Shown: positions 35,759-46,000 of the stretch, one piece after another
Position numbering within the stretch: the stretch's first letter is position 1
Layout of the letters: every line of letters begins with the position of its first letter
Origin: Glaciecola sp. UBA2563
GTDB taxonomy: Bacteria > Pseudomonadota > Gammaproteobacteria > Enterobacterales > Alteromonadaceae
NCBI GenBank assembly: GCA_002340325.1
Contig: DDLV01000016.1
Span: forward strand, 1 to 62,150
DNA: 62,150 nt
Direction of reading: 5' to 3'
Translations under genes and position numbers: made by a program
Notes under the pieces: model-generated
The model's database searches: none
The model's input: the letters and a program-made list of their open reading frames with translations, nothing else
What the model was told of the DNA's origin: nothing

Positions 35759-36523
35759 ATGCTTAAAATACTGATTATAGAATTGACTTCGCCTATTAAT
35801 CATTCATTGCTGATGATTGTTTCGTGTTTGGCACTTTCTCATTTTTATCCAAATTTGCAAAAACTAGCAAAACGCATAATGTTGGTTACAGCATGCTGGT
35901 TTGTTTTATGCTCACAGTTATTCTTCAGTAATCTGTTATTGCTACCTCTTGAAAACTATGCAAAACCGATTCTCGCCTCCGATATTCAGCATCATGATAA
36001 TAGTGCAATATATGTGTTGGCGGCCTATCATAAAGACACACCTGAAAATCCATGGGTAGATCGCTTTAACATGCCCGGTGTGTTGCGTTTAACGCATGCC
36101 TATTTGTTATATCGAAACAGTCCTCAACCAATAATTTTGACGGGTGCCGACTTTAGCACCGAATCAAAAAAAACGTTCGCAGATGAAGCAAAAAAATACT
36201 TGGTGAACCTCGGCATACCAAGTAAAGATATTATTACAATAAGTGAAGGTGATACGACAGCTAAAGAGTTCAAAGCACTATCGCGCCAAGATTTACCATT
36301 TGAACATTTTAATATCGTCTCGAGTGCGTCGCATATGTACCGCGTTTCAGTAATGCTCGAAAGGCATGGAATTACCGACTTTACGCTGCACCCAATTCAC
36401 AGAAAGAGCGTTCTTAGCGAGTTAACTTACATCAACTTCCCAAGAATCGAGTCACTTCGATATACCCAATCTGCGATTTATGAATATATTGCAATATTAA
36501 ATACAAAGTTTCTCGCTCAATAA
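35759..36523 (+). CDS. YdcF/ElyC-like DUF218 membrane protein
   Basis: A 254-residue protein with two N-terminal membrane helices (about 15-30 and 37-60) and a DUF218 domain (about 80-250). Markers are a VLAAYHKDTPENP segment in the position of the family's VLGGG strand, PIILTGA, EGDTTAKEF (the family's S/T-T-x-E-N/E-A-like helix) and NIVSSASHMYR. ElyC and SanA relatives take part in cell-envelope and lipid-carrier metabolism. It is convergent with the Rieske-glutamate-synthase gene with only 4 bp between stops. Confidence 0.8.
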   Translation: MLKILIIELTSPINHSLLMIVSCLALSHFYPNLQKLAKRIMLVTACWFVLCSQLFFSNLLLLPLENYAKPILASDIQHHDNSAIYVLAAYHKDTPENPWVDRFNMPGVLRLTHAYLLYRNSPQPIILTGADFSTESKKTFADEAKKYLVNLGIPSKDIITISEGDTTAKEFKALSRQDLPFEHFNIVSSASHMYRVSVMLERHGITDFTLHPIHRKSVLSELTYINFPRIESLRYTQSAIYEYIAILNTKFLAQ

Positions 36524-36527
36524 CCGA

Positions 36528-38138
36528 TTAACGTCCTCGAATGCCGCCATACTGTATACCAGTGAGATCTGACATGTCGGTTTTGAACGTTGTAAGATCA
36601 TCTATATTGAATTGGCTCAAGTGGGTATGGCCGCATGCCCTTGCCAAAATGCTCATCAACTCAATTGACGCATTGAAAAAACGCGCTAAACGTTCAGCGG
36701 ATTCGTCGATAATTAGCCGAGCTCGAAGGTCTTTCTTTTGCGTCGCGATCCCTACTGGACAAAAGTTGCTGCTGCAGGCTCGCATACCTAAGCACCCAAT
36801 AGCTTGAAGTGCGGAGTTTGACAGCGCGATTGCATCAGCACCTAATGCCAGGGCTTTAGCAAAATCAGCAGGTACTCTTAGGCCGCCAGTGATGACCAAC
36901 GATACATCGCTTCGTCCTAATCGATTTAGATGGTGCCTAGCCCTCGCAAGCGCTGGGATCGTAGGAACTGATATATTATCGCGAAAAATCAGCGGTGCTG
37001 CACCGGTGCCACCACCACGGCCATCCAAAATGATATAGTCAACACCAACGTCTAAAGCAGCATCGATGTCCTTTTCGATTTTTTGCGCAGAAAGCTTGTA
37101 ACCCACGGGAATTCCTCCAGTGTTTTCGCGTACTTCATCGACAAAATCCTTAATCTGAGAAAGTTCTTCCCACTCAGGAAATGTTGAAGGGGATATGGCG
37201 GCTTGCCCTACTTCAAGGCCCCTAACTTGCGCAATTTTGCCGTGTACTTTATTACCGGGAAGATGGCCCCCAGTACCTGTTTTTGCACCCTGGCCGCCTT
37301 TAAAATGAAATGCTTGACACTTTCTTACTTTGTCCCAAGAAAAGCCAAATCTTGCAGACGCGAGTTCATAGAAGTAACGGGAATTAGCGGCTTGCTCTTC
37401 TGGCAACATTCCGCCTTCTCCTGAGCAAATACCAGTACCCGCCTTTTCAGCTCCTTTTGCCAATGCAATTTTTGCTTCTTCTGACAAAGAGCCATAACTC
37501 ATGTCTGATACAAACAATGGAATATCTAATTTAAGTGGTTTCTTGGCACTTGGCCCAATCACTACATCGGTGCTTACGGGGGCGTCATCCATCAATGGGC
37601 GAGTAGCAAGCTGAGCAACATTAAATTGAATATCATCCCACGTTGGCAACTCTAATCGAGAAACGCCCATAGAATCCATCGGGCCATGATGTCCGACTTT
37701 TTCTAACCCGTTACTGGCAAGCTCTCGAATAAATGACACATGCGGTTCATCGGCAGTGCCTGTATGATCTTGGTATTGACCTTGATAGCTTTCTCTATCA
37801 TAGGGTTGTGGGTTTTTATCGTGCCAGTCAGATATTTCATCTTCATCGACCCACACACTACCGTCTTCAATCCAAGCAGAAAACTTATGCAGAACTTCAG
37901 CGTTATTGTATTCACTAACGCCAGTATCGAATCGATAGTCCCAATTGTGTACACCACAAATTATGTTCTCTCCCTGTATGTATCCATCAGCCATTAAAGC
38001 GCCTCTATGCGCGCATCGGCCATATAGGACTGACACATTTTCATCGTATCTCACTATAACTAAATCAACATTGGCAACCAATGCGTGGGCGGGTTTGCGA
38101 TCTTCTAAGTCTTTCCAGTTTGCAATGCGTGTTTTCAT
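36528..38138 (-). CDS. Rieske [2Fe-2S] domain fused to glutamate-synthase-like FMN domain
   Basis: A 536-residue fusion. The first 105 residues are a Rieske domain with CAHRG and CGVHNWDY (Cys/His pairs near 43/45 and 62/65). The rest is the FMN/glutamate-synthase (GltB central) domain: FVSDMSYGSLS, GTGICSGEGGMLPEE, KGGQGAKTGTGG, DGRGGGTGAAP, and a C-terminal CLGMRACSSNFCPVG with Cys spacing C-x5-C-x4-C for the [3Fe-4S] cluster. It lacks the amidotransferase domain. Ferredoxin-like electrons could enter through the Rieske cluster. Whether it makes glutamate or another product is unknown. ATG 38138 is chosen over GTG 38141. Confidence 0.88.
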   Translation of the reverse strand: MKTRIANWKDLEDRKPAHALVANVDLVIVRYDENVSVLYGRCAHRGALMADGYIQGENIICGVHNWDYRFDTGVSEYNNAEVLHKFSAWIEDGSVWVDEDEISDWHDKNPQPYDRESYQGQYQDHTGTADEPHVSFIRELASNGLEKVGHHGPMDSMGVSRLELPTWDDIQFNVAQLATRPLMDDAPVSTDVVIGPSAKKPLKLDIPLFVSDMSYGSLSEEAKIALAKGAEKAGTGICSGEGGMLPEEQAANSRYFYELASARFGFSWDKVRKCQAFHFKGGQGAKTGTGGHLPGNKVHGKIAQVRGLEVGQAAISPSTFPEWEELSQIKDFVDEVRENTGGIPVGYKLSAQKIEKDIDAALDVGVDYIILDGRGGGTGAAPLIFRDNISVPTIPALARARHHLNRLGRSDVSLVITGGLRVPADFAKALALGADAIALSNSALQAIGCLGMRACSSNFCPVGIATQKKDLRARLIIDESAERLARFFNASIELMSILARACGHTHLSQFNIDDLTTFKTDMSDLTGIQYGGIRGR

Positions 38139-38313
38139 CACCCTTTTTATCCTTGTTGAAATTTTTCTTGTTAGAAAGCGTAGTTACATTGCCATGTATC
38201 TGTAAAAGTCATAAAACAAAAGAGAAAACAAATAAAGGCGGTTATTTAAATATAAGCGCCTCCGATAGCAATGCTTAAAATGTTTCTACTATATTCAATA
38301 AAGCTGTGACTAC

Positions 38314-38658
38314 TTATCCGTGATAAAAATCTTCTCGTATTATTTTCCCGCCTTTCCATGTTTGCACGGCGACTTGTTTTTGCACAACTCGCTCACCACC
38401 TTTCGGTGCCATATCAAATGTCCATTCAATCGCGGCCTTGTCACCGTCTACAATTACTGAACCAAGTGTAACTTCGTGAAAATCGTAATTGTTCACAAAG
38501 TATTCTTCGTATTCGCGATTGACTTTTTTCCCCACGCGTTCATCAACGCCATTTTCACTCATTACAACATCTTCATCGTAATATTGGTCAAATGTTCCTA
38601 AAATGTCGCCTTTTAATATGCCGTCAATGACCGCTTGAACTAATTCATTAGTATTCAT
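38314..38658 (-). CDS. SnoaL-like (NTF2 superfamily) protein
   Basis: A 114-residue single-domain protein of the SnoaL/NTF2-like fold. The N-terminal helix leads to YYDEDVVMSENG, then VIVDGDKAAIEWTFDM and VAVQTWKGGKIIREDFYH, the usual strand pattern of this family. Members are ligand-binding proteins or small isomerases; function cannot be told. ATG 38658 is preferred since AAAGGTAAAG lies before it; TTG 38676 is the longer option. A TTCTAT/ATAGAA palindrome at 38759-38773 lies upstream in the likely promoter region. Confidence 0.78.
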   Translation of the reverse strand: MNTNELVQAVIDGILKGDILGTFDQYYDEDVVMSENGVDERVGKKVNREYEEYFVNNYDFHEVTLGSVIVDGDKAAIEWTFDMAPKGGERVVQKQVAVQTWKGGKIIREDFYHG

Positions 38659-38816
38659 AATCTTTACCTTTTCCAAAGTTGTTAAATAAGTATTTTCTAC
38701 GGAATTGATAATAGATTAATTAATTAGAAAGAAATATTGCAATATAACGGCGTTAATATTCTATAAAATAGAAAGAAGTGCTTTTTACGTGTCGCCTTTG
38801 TATGATGAAGTCTAGT

Positions 38817-39434
38817 TTATTTTTTTACCACATATCGAAACGTAAGGTTGATTCTAGGTTTTGTTAATTGCTGTTGTTTGGGGACTTGATGTTGATAATT
38901 GTGTTGAAACTCTGGATGCATCAAAACAAGGCTTCCGTGATGCAGTTCGCATTGCATGACCTCTGTGCTGTCATTCAACTTGTATTGAAATAGACGTTTT
39001 GTGCCTAAACTTAGAGACGCGATCCAAGGGGTACTACCCAATTCTGTTTCATTGTCGGCATGCCAATCAACACTGTCTTCTCCGTTTCTGTAAAGTGTAA
39101 GTAAAACAGCGTTAAATCGACAGCCAGTAGACAATTCTATCTGCTTTTTCACATTCAGTAATTGCGGGGTCCAGGGCAGTGTTTTCAGGAGGTTGTCAGA
39201 ATATCGATAGTGTGCGCTTTCTTGGGCATACCAAGCTTGCAGTCGGGGTATTTGAAATCGACGTCCATAAACTTCGATATAATCTTCCTGCCATGGAGTC
39301 ATATTCAAAAGATGCGTAAACAAATTATCTGCATCAATGATTGATAACGGATTTTTGATAAATTCAAATCCTACTGATACCTGATTTTCTGATTCAAGTA
39401 TATTTGCTTGATGTTTAAAAGAGCTTTGTATCAT
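38817..39434 (-). CDS. AlkB-like 2-oxoglutarate/Fe(II) dioxygenase
   Basis: A 205-residue AlkB-family dioxygenase. It has the Fe-binding HxD in DWHADNE (near residues 125-127), a distal His in HNYQHQV, and the 2OG-binding PRINLTFR that is the AlkB family signature. The N-terminal part with PRLQAWY and the YSDNLLKTLPWTP segment fits the nucleotide-recognition lid. It should repair alkylated bases in DNA or RNA by oxidative demethylation. ATG 39434 or GTG 39437 may be the start. It is close to the flavodoxin gene but separated by 42 bp, with no shared function evident. Confidence 0.9.
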   Translation of the reverse strand: MIQSSFKHQANILESENQVSVGFEFIKNPLSIIDADNLFTHLLNMTPWQEDYIEVYGRRFQIPRLQAWYAQESAHYRYSDNLLKTLPWTPQLLNVKKQIELSTGCRFNAVLLTLYRNGEDSVDWHADNETELGSTPWIASLSLGTKRLFQYKLNDSTEVMQCELHHGSLVLMHPEFQHNYQHQVPKQQQLTKPRINLTFRYVVKK

Positions 39435-39476
39435 CACAATAAACCAACAATTTGTGAGCTATCCTACAACCTATTA

Positions 39477-39977
39477 CTAGGCCGCTTCTTCGCTTTTAGT
39501 TTGCCCATCAGCTAGCGCAAATGTCTCTACTTTAGCTATCCATTCTTGTGTCCAAAGCGCAGCTGCAAGTGCGTGATTGTCTACTTGCTGCGCATCCATT
39601 AACGCCATATCGCCAATTCTTTTTGCCCCGCAGCTATATAGTGCATTTTCAAGGAGTTTACCGCCCATAGCAAATTGAGTTGGTGGAAAATAACTGTCGC
39701 CTAACGCAATTACTCCGTAGTATTTACCTGTTAAATCAACACGTTGGTTATCGAGGCCTAGATAAAGCGGATAGATGTTATCAGGCACTTGTCCCTGGTG
39801 TGCAGTCGAACTGCAGATTAGAATTATTTCATCTTTGTCACACGTTAATTGGGATATATCATGCTCCATTACAATTTCGGAGTGATGACCCAACTTGGTT
39901 ATCATGGCTGCAGCTCCTTTTGCCGCCATCAGAGCATGTCCATTCATAGAGCCGACTAAAATTAAAAATTTAGCCAT
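39477..39977 (-). CDS. MioC-like flavodoxin
   Basis: A 166-residue short-chain flavodoxin. The FMN phosphate-binding loop appears as VGSMNGHALMAA near the N-terminus, and later flavin-contact segments are CSSTAHQGQVPDN and VIALGDSYFPPTQFAMGG. It should carry single electrons in the cytoplasm. ATG 39977 has AAAGGA 6-7 bp upstream and is preferred over the longer frame from 40001. The N-terminus reads VGSMNGHA rather than the common GSxTGNAE; the substitution of the second conserved Thr by Asn/His-type residues may alter FMN binding. Confidence 0.85.
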   Translation of the reverse strand: MAKFLILVGSMNGHALMAAKGAAAMITKLGHHSEIVMEHDISQLTCDKDEIILICSSTAHQGQVPDNIYPLYLGLDNQRVDLTGKYYGVIALGDSYFPPTQFAMGGKLLENALYSCGAKRIGDMALMDAQQVDNHALAAALWTQEWIAKVETFALADGQTKSEEAA

Positions 39978-40040
39978 GTTAATTCCTTTTTCAACAATCA
40001 TGTAAAGCTGTTAAGCAATTTTCGCTCCACATTTAAAAGT

Positions 40041-41111
40041 CTAGTTAATTAGTTTTTCAAATAAATACTGTATATCAACTGTCATTGACGACTTAACTTG
40101 GTTGTTTTCCAAAGCTGCTTGCCCATTATCTCTGCTGCGTATCCGTTTATTCGCAACATTGTCCTTTATGACATTGTCAAATGAGCCATTAAAGCGGTAT
40201 TCAATTGCATTGGGGTAGTTGCTAATTGAATATATAAAGTTATCACTAATCACAGCGCTTTTAGCGCTTTCCAGAAAAATACCTACATCGGCATTGATGT
40301 GATGCTCCAGTCCATGATGGATAATTGCGTTTTGCGTTATTTCACCACCAATATGATCATTAGTGAGGTTGCCCAATCCAAAACCTATTGAGCGGTCGGA
40401 ATTAATGATCGTATTGTTTCTTACAATAGTGTTTTTAGAATTTCGCCAGAAGTGAATTGCTGGCTGAGCAACTCTGTCTTCGGGACTGGCGATATTTTTA
40501 AAGACATTGTTCTCAACGATCCAATCCCTAGATCTGTGAGCGTTTACGCCTCCGACATAGTACTGAGGTGCGATGCCTTTTGTGTACTCAAAAGTACAGC
40601 CAGAAATTTTACCTCTATCGGAATAAGGGGCATTTTCTTCATGTGACGCACTTACTTTTAGCAACTGTTCATAAGCGTCTTGCAATATGCAATTGGTTAA
40701 TGTGAAGTCAGACGCGCCGTTTTCAGCGCGCACTTGAATAAGATGATGACGCACATTGCGAAGCGTTACACCTGATATTGAAATGTGATCATGTGATACG
40801 TCAAAGATGAAACCGACACCCGTTTGCATTCCGCCTCCGTCAAAAATGACGTCTTCAGGATCACCAGTTGCACCAATCAAACGAATGTTAGCTCTTGGAA
40901 AGATCAGCCGTTGAGAAGACAAACTGTATAACCCCGGCTGTACTACGATAATCGCTTCTTCTTTTGTTTTTGCAAGTGAGGCAAAAGCACTTCTTAATTC
41001 TGTAACGGAACTCACAGTAGTGACTGCAGGTTCTGATGTGAAGGAGAACTGAGAATAAAATAGAAGACTGAGAACGATAAAAAATTGACGGGATGTTTGT
41101 AATTTACGCAC
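40041..41111 (-). CDS. Exported right-handed beta-helix protein
   Basis: A 356-residue protein with signal peptide (about 1-26) followed by repeated short strands of parallel beta-helix type (pectate-lyase/PL6-like), for example FDVSHDHISISGVTLRNV, FTLTNCILQDA and NTIVRNNTIINSD. PL6 chondroitinase-B/alginate lyase-like motifs NxxFxxxxxxA are not clear enough to name an activity. It may bind or cleave polysaccharides in the periplasm or outside. It is transcribed alone on the minus strand, downstream of the TetR regulator gene with 131 bp between them. Confidence 0.75.
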   Translation of the reverse strand: MRKLQTSRQFFIVLSLLFYSQFSFTSEPAVTTVSSVTELRSAFASLAKTKEEAIIVVQPGLYSLSSQRLIFPRANIRLIGATGDPEDVIFDGGGMQTGVGFIFDVSHDHISISGVTLRNVRHHLIQVRAENGASDFTLTNCILQDAYEQLLKVSASHEENAPYSDRGKISGCTFEYTKGIAPQYYVGGVNAHRSRDWIVENNVFKNIASPEDRVAQPAIHFWRNSKNTIVRNNTIINSDRSIGFGLGNLTNDHIGGEITQNAIIHHGLEHHINADVGIFLESAKSAVISDNFIYSISNYPNAIEYRFNGSFDNVIKDNVANKRIRSRDNGQAALENNQVKSSMTVDIQYLFEKLIN

Positions 41112-41242
41112 GCTTTCGTTAAGCCTTGAATAACATACTATTTTGATAGTCTAGCAAGGTTTGGCAGACAAAGTTGGACTAAAAAACAAAGGTAACCTGC
41201 GTGTGTTGTAATTCAACTTCGTTTGCAAAGATAAAATTCGTA

Positions 41243-41800
41243 TTACGCTGTAACGACACGTTGAAAGCTCACATATGCTAACTCGGACGCTTCTTTGGAA
41301 CTGGCGCCATTTTGTTCTTGTTGGCACCAACCAGCATGAAACAGTGCATTGATTAAGTTTAGAACCCACGATGTTGGTATTGATGGGTCTATTTCACCAG
41401 CCAACTTTGCACTTTCAATTAACTCGCGAAGTGTGTTGTCTTGTTGCTCAGTTATCGCCCTGATATTTGGGCTATATTCAGAAAAGTATTCTAGCTCTGA
41501 CAAGAAACGAAACTCTTCGGTAAAAGGCATAAGCACTTCAAATAACAATTCAAATGCATGAAGGTATGAAGAAGCTGAATCTTCAATTGTTTTGGTTTCT
41601 TCGTCAAAAGTTTGCAGGCACCATATTGCGATTGCTTCCACAAGCGCTTCTTTGGTGTCATATAAGCGATATAGCGTAGCTCGACCTACACCAGCTTCTT
41701 TCGCTATTTCACTCAGTGTAATCCCCTTGTTTTTGTTTAATGCTTTTATGCCAGCTGACATTAAAGCGCGCTGTGATTTGATTATTCTTGCATCTGTCAT
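41243..41800 (-). CDS. TetR/AcrR-family repressor
   Basis: A 185-residue TetR-type regulator. The N-terminal helix-turn-helix reads ITLSEIAKEAGVGRATLYRLYDTKEAL, split here as TLSEIAKEAGVG and RATLYRLYDTK, and the remainder is the ligand-binding helical domain. ATG 41800 is chosen; the longer frame from 41839 would overlap the first operator. It is divergent from the RND efflux operon and two matching inverted repeats lie between them, so it most likely represses both itself and the pump. Confidence 0.88.
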   Translation of the reverse strand: MTDARIIKSQRALMSAGIKALNKNKGITLSEIAKEAGVGRATLYRLYDTKEALVEAIAIWCLQTFDEETKTIEDSASSYLHAFELLFEVLMPFTEEFRFLSELEYFSEYSPNIRAITEQQDNTLRELIESAKLAGEIDPSIPTSWVLNLINALFHAGWCQQEQNGASSKEASELAYVSFQRVVTA

Positions 41801-41820
41801 TATTTTAAACTCGATGTATA

Positions 41821-41838
41821 TGAGACAAAAATGTTTCA
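41821..41838. promoter_or_regulatory. Operator 1 for the TetR-type repressor
   Basis: An 18-bp element with arms TGAGACA and TGTTTCA around four A; the arms match as an inverted repeat with one mismatch. It lies in the tetR-type gene leader, 21 bp upstream of the chosen start, and 17 bp before a second element of the same design. Confidence 0.7.
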
Positions 41839-41843
41839 TATGT

Positions 41844-41873
41844 TTGCAATTATTTGAGACATTAGTGTATCAT
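41844..41873 (+). promoter_or_regulatory. Promoter of the RND efflux operon
   Basis: TTGCAA (41844-41849) and TATCAT (41868-41873) are spaced by 18 bp, an acceptable sigma70 arrangement. Operator 2 lies between and over the boxes, so bound repressor would block polymerase. The GTG start of the fusion protein is 32 bp downstream of the -10 box. Confidence 0.5.
41855..41872. promoter_or_regulatory. Operator 2 for the TetR-type repressor
   Basis: An 18-bp element with arms TGAGACA and TGTATCA around TTAG; again one mismatch in the inverted repeat. It has the same 7-4-7 layout and the same left arm as operator 1, 34 bp apart centre to centre, so about three helical turns. Confidence 0.7.
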
Positions 41874-41905
41874 AAAAGGATGTGATCACAACTTAGGGAA
41901 AACAG

Positions 41906-43030
41906 GTGACATCCAAAATAATTAAATCGCTTATTGCAATTTCAGGGTTAGCATTGTGTTTATGGTTGTTTTCGGAGACAGCGCCTTCTGAAATTTCAAC
42001 TAGCGCAATTGAACCGCTTCCAAAAGTATCTGTCGTCAATGTCAGTCCTAATTCTGCGCAAGTGACATTTGATACACAAGGTATTGTAAAACCAAGGTGG
42101 TCAATCGCATTAACTGCAAATGTAAAGGGGCAAATAAGCGATTCATTTGAAACGATTCAACCTGGAACACTCGTGAAAAAAGGCGATGTTTTAGCGCATA
42201 TAGATGATGTTGAATACGTTGCCCTTCACGAGCAAGCAAAAGCAGATAAAAAAAGCGCGGCGCTGGAATTGGCAAAAGTGTTAAATGAACAATCTGTTGC
42301 AAAGAAAATTGATAGTACCGATGAAAATAACGAATTTCGGCTACTAAAACCTCATGTTGAGGCTGCCCAAGCGGCGCTAGTAGCTGCCCAGAAAAACGTC
42401 AATGCTACTGCAAAACAACTGAATGACACTGCAGTTAAAGCGCCATTTGATGCCATTGTAATGTCCAAGCATGTCGCGCCGTCTCAGTATATTGATCTTG
42501 GCGATACCCTCTATACGCTAGCGTCTTCTGCTGCAATCGACATTGAAGTTAATCTATCTAAGGAACAGCTCGAAACACTACAAGATGATGCGCAAATCTC
42601 AGCGACAATAAAAGATGGTGAAGGTCAATATTTGATAGCAGATATGCGTTACATCGCGCCTGCTGTAGATCCGCAGACTCGACAAAATCAGCTACTTTTA
42701 TCGATTGACAAGCCATATGAGCGCGGTATTGAATTAAAACTTGAAGAACAAATTGACGTCGTTTTTTCGAGAAAAGCTATAGATAATGCTGTTATTGCTC
42801 CCGCGTCCGTCCTCACCAGAGATAATCACGTGTGGACTGTTGTTAATAATGCACTCAAGTTAGAGCATGTTGACCTTGTTCATGAGGATGCAGAGTCGGT
42901 CATGTTCGTTTTTAAGCTGTCTCCTCATGAGTCTCGCACAATTGTGCGCTACCCCTTAAGTACAATGATTGATGGGCAATTAGTTAACGCAGATACAATC
43001 GAAGGAGATGATGTTGAACGCATTAACTAA
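41906..43030 (+). CDS. RND efflux periplasmic adaptor (membrane fusion protein)
   Basis: A 374-residue AcrA/MexA-like adaptor. A hydrophobic N-terminal segment (about 6-22) anchors or exports it, the lipoyl/barrel-sandwich motif appears in DTQGIVKPRWS and GTLVKKGDVLAHID, a coiled-coil hairpin lies around 85-165, and beta-barrel strands follow (VKAPFDAIVMSKHV). It bridges the inner-membrane pump and an outer-membrane channel. The start is GTG 41906 with AGGGAA just upstream. Its stop lies inside the pump gene start region (overlap 23 bp). Confidence 0.9.
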   Translation: MTSKIIKSLIAISGLALCLWLFSETAPSEISTSAIEPLPKVSVVNVSPNSAQVTFDTQGIVKPRWSIALTANVKGQISDSFETIQPGTLVKKGDVLAHIDDVEYVALHEQAKADKKSAALELAKVLNEQSVAKKIDSTDENNEFRLLKPHVEAAQAALVAAQKNVNATAKQLNDTAVKAPFDAIVMSKHVAPSQYIDLGDTLYTLASSAAIDIEVNLSKEQLETLQDDAQISATIKDGEGQYLIADMRYIAPAVDPQTRQNQLLLSIDKPYERGIELKLEEQIDVVFSRKAIDNAVIAPASVLTRDNHVWTVVNNALKLEHVDLVHEDAESVMFVFKLSPHESRTIVRYPLSTMIDGQLVNADTIEGDDVERIN

Positions 43031-46000
43031 ATGGTTTTTGGACAACCCCATTGCGGCAAATCTGCTGATGGTATTTATTTTAATCGCTGGCATTTTATCA
43101 TTTAACAGTTTGCGTGTTGAAAGTTTTCCACAAATCCCACCCTCCCAACTCGTTATTGAAGTTAATTATCCTGGAGGTACTGCCAAGCAAGTTGACGAAG
43201 GTATCACTCAGAGAATTGAAGATGCGATTAGCGGTGTCAGCGGCATCAAGAATATCGCCAGCGTGTCATATCCTGGGTTTGCTTCAATTAGGGTCAAGAA
43301 AAATACGGGTGTTGAACTGAGTTCACTATTGGAAAAAATTCGTAATGAAGTGGACGCCATTGTTGGTTTTCCAACGCGAGCCGAAAGACCAAAAATTTAT
43401 AAAGATGCGTTTGGTAACTTAGCATCCTTTGTGATGATTTACGGCGATGTAAGCGATAATACGTTGCAGCAGGTGTCTACCAGGGTGCAAAACGCGCTAA
43501 AAAAACACCGTGAAATTTCAAAAGTTACGCACCTAGGTAAACGCAGAAAAGAACTGGTGATAACACCCAAACCAACTAAGTTAAAACAATACGGCCTATC
43601 TCATGCACAACTCACTGATGTAATACACGAATGGTCACTAGCACAACGAAGTGGCACTTTAAAAACAGCAAGAGGAAACATTATATTAAAAGCAGATAAT
43701 TATGCCGACACGCTCCCTGCATTAGCATCAATTCCGATAATCTCAACATCACAAGGGACTGTCACGCTCGGTGAAATAGCAGACGTTGAACGCGGATATG
43801 AGAGTTCGGATGATGTTGTTCGTTTCAACGGCAAATCTGCTGTTGCGCTGATGGTATCAACGAGTCAGAAAGACAACTTGTTATCCGTCAGTGACGCAAC
43901 AAAAAAAGTGCTTAACGACCTAAAAGCTACTCTGCCGTCGGGTGTTAATACGGTAATAATGGCTGATATGGCGCCGCATATTGATGAGCAGCTTAATCTC
44001 TTGGGAACAAACGCATGGCAGGGGCTGTTAATTGTCATTGTCTTGCTGGGACTGTTTTTGGAGATAAGACTTGCGATTTGGGTGGCAGTAGGTATACCTA
44101 TCTCGCTAGCAGGCGCGATGTCTCTAATGGGGCTACCAGCATTTGACTACAGCATCAATGACATTACGCTGTTTGGCATGATACTGGTCCTAGGTATTCT
44201 GGTAGATGATGCTGTAGTGGTGGGCGAGTCTATCCATCGAGCTAGGGAGCAGATAAACGATCCTAAAGAAGCAGCGTTTAAGGGCGTACAAGCTGTATCC
44301 GTTGCAACCGTTTTTGGCGTATTAACCACAATAGCGGCATTTTCCCCCATGCTTTGGATAGAAAACGAACTGGCCCAAGTATTAGCTGGATTTTCAGCGG
44401 TTGTCATTTTTGCCTTAATTTTCTCCTTGATTGAAAGTAAATTTATTTTACCCACGCATTTGGTTATTCATCGCTCAAAACCTTCTGTGAATAAATTTTA
44501 TTCACTTATCCAACGGGCACGAGAAGCTTGCAATAAGTCTCTTGAATGGTTCTCATCGCGCTGCTATCAGCCTACATTATCACTCGCTCTTAAACACAAA
44601 GTTACAACGCTAGCCATTTTCATCATTCTCGTGGTGGCGGCTTACGGAGCGACGCTAAAAGGTACGGTAAAAACCGTATTCTTTCCAGAAATCCCAGGCC
44701 GATATGCAACACTCACAGTTGAAATGGACCAAGACGCTGCATCGTCATTAATGCGCTCGCATATGCTGCGTATCGAAGATGCAATTTCAGCGACAAATCA
44801 AACCATGACTAAACGATATGGACTCAATCAGGATGTTGTGACCAAGTATCTCTTGTCATTAGAGCAATCGACAAAAATAGAGGCAACGATTGAATTATCC
44901 AAGAACGCTCTGGCTAACATCTCCAGTGAAGAGCTACTGCAAGAGTGGGAAAAACAGACTGGCAAATTGGAGGGCAGTTATAGTCAAAAACTTACCTTTG
45001 CTCAAGAAGTTGCGGGAGCAACCTACCTGACAATGAGCTCGCCATCACGAGATTTGGCCAAACGTGTCACTAACGAACTAAAACAAAGCTTGTCCAGTTT
45101 ACCTGGTGTCCATGATGTCGCCGACGATACCCAAACGGGAAAACAACAGCTACAAGTTACGTTGAATCAACGCGGTGTCAGTCTTGGCATAACGCAACGC
45201 CAAATAGCTGACGTAGTGGGTGGTGCTTTCGGGTATATCGAATTGCATAGATTACTCGATCAAAGTGAAGAACTGATGGTACTTCTGCGTTTACCTGCAG
45301 ATGGCAAAAAAACGACTCAACAGTTGCGCGAAACTCCAATATATACGAATGAAGGTAACTATGTTTTGCTCGATGAAATTGCTGAATTTTCTTTTAGCAG
45401 AGGGCCTCAAGCGCTTTTTCGCAAAAACAGGGATGAAGTCGTTTCAGTATCTTGGCGACAGAATAAGTCCATAGCGTCGCCATCAGATACGTTAGCCGCC
45501 CTGCAAAACACTATTGATAGATTACATCTGCAGCATCCTGATATCACAATTTCCGCAGCTGGTGAATTTGAGGAGATGCTCGAGGTGCAGTCAGGCTTCA
45601 AAAAGGCGATGCTACTTACGCTACTCCTAATTTATATACTGTTGGCAATTCCGCTAAGGTCTTACTGGCAACCTTTTATTATCATGTCAGTGATCCCGTT
45701 TGGTTTTGCGGGTGCAATTTATGGCCACGCAATAATGGGTTTATCGGTAAGTGTATTATCATTGTTTGGCATGATGGCGATGACGGGGGTTGTTATTAAT
45801 GACTCTTTGGTACTTATGACGCGTTTTAACCAACTATACGCTTCAGGTATGCCGGTAAACAAAGCGCTAATAGAGGCAGGGAAAAGTAGATTAAGAGCTA
45901 TTTTTCTCACGACTGTCACGACAGTATGTGGATTATTGCCTTTGCTGAGCGAAACATCAGAACAGGCTCAATATCTGAAACCTGCTGCTGTATCACTGGT

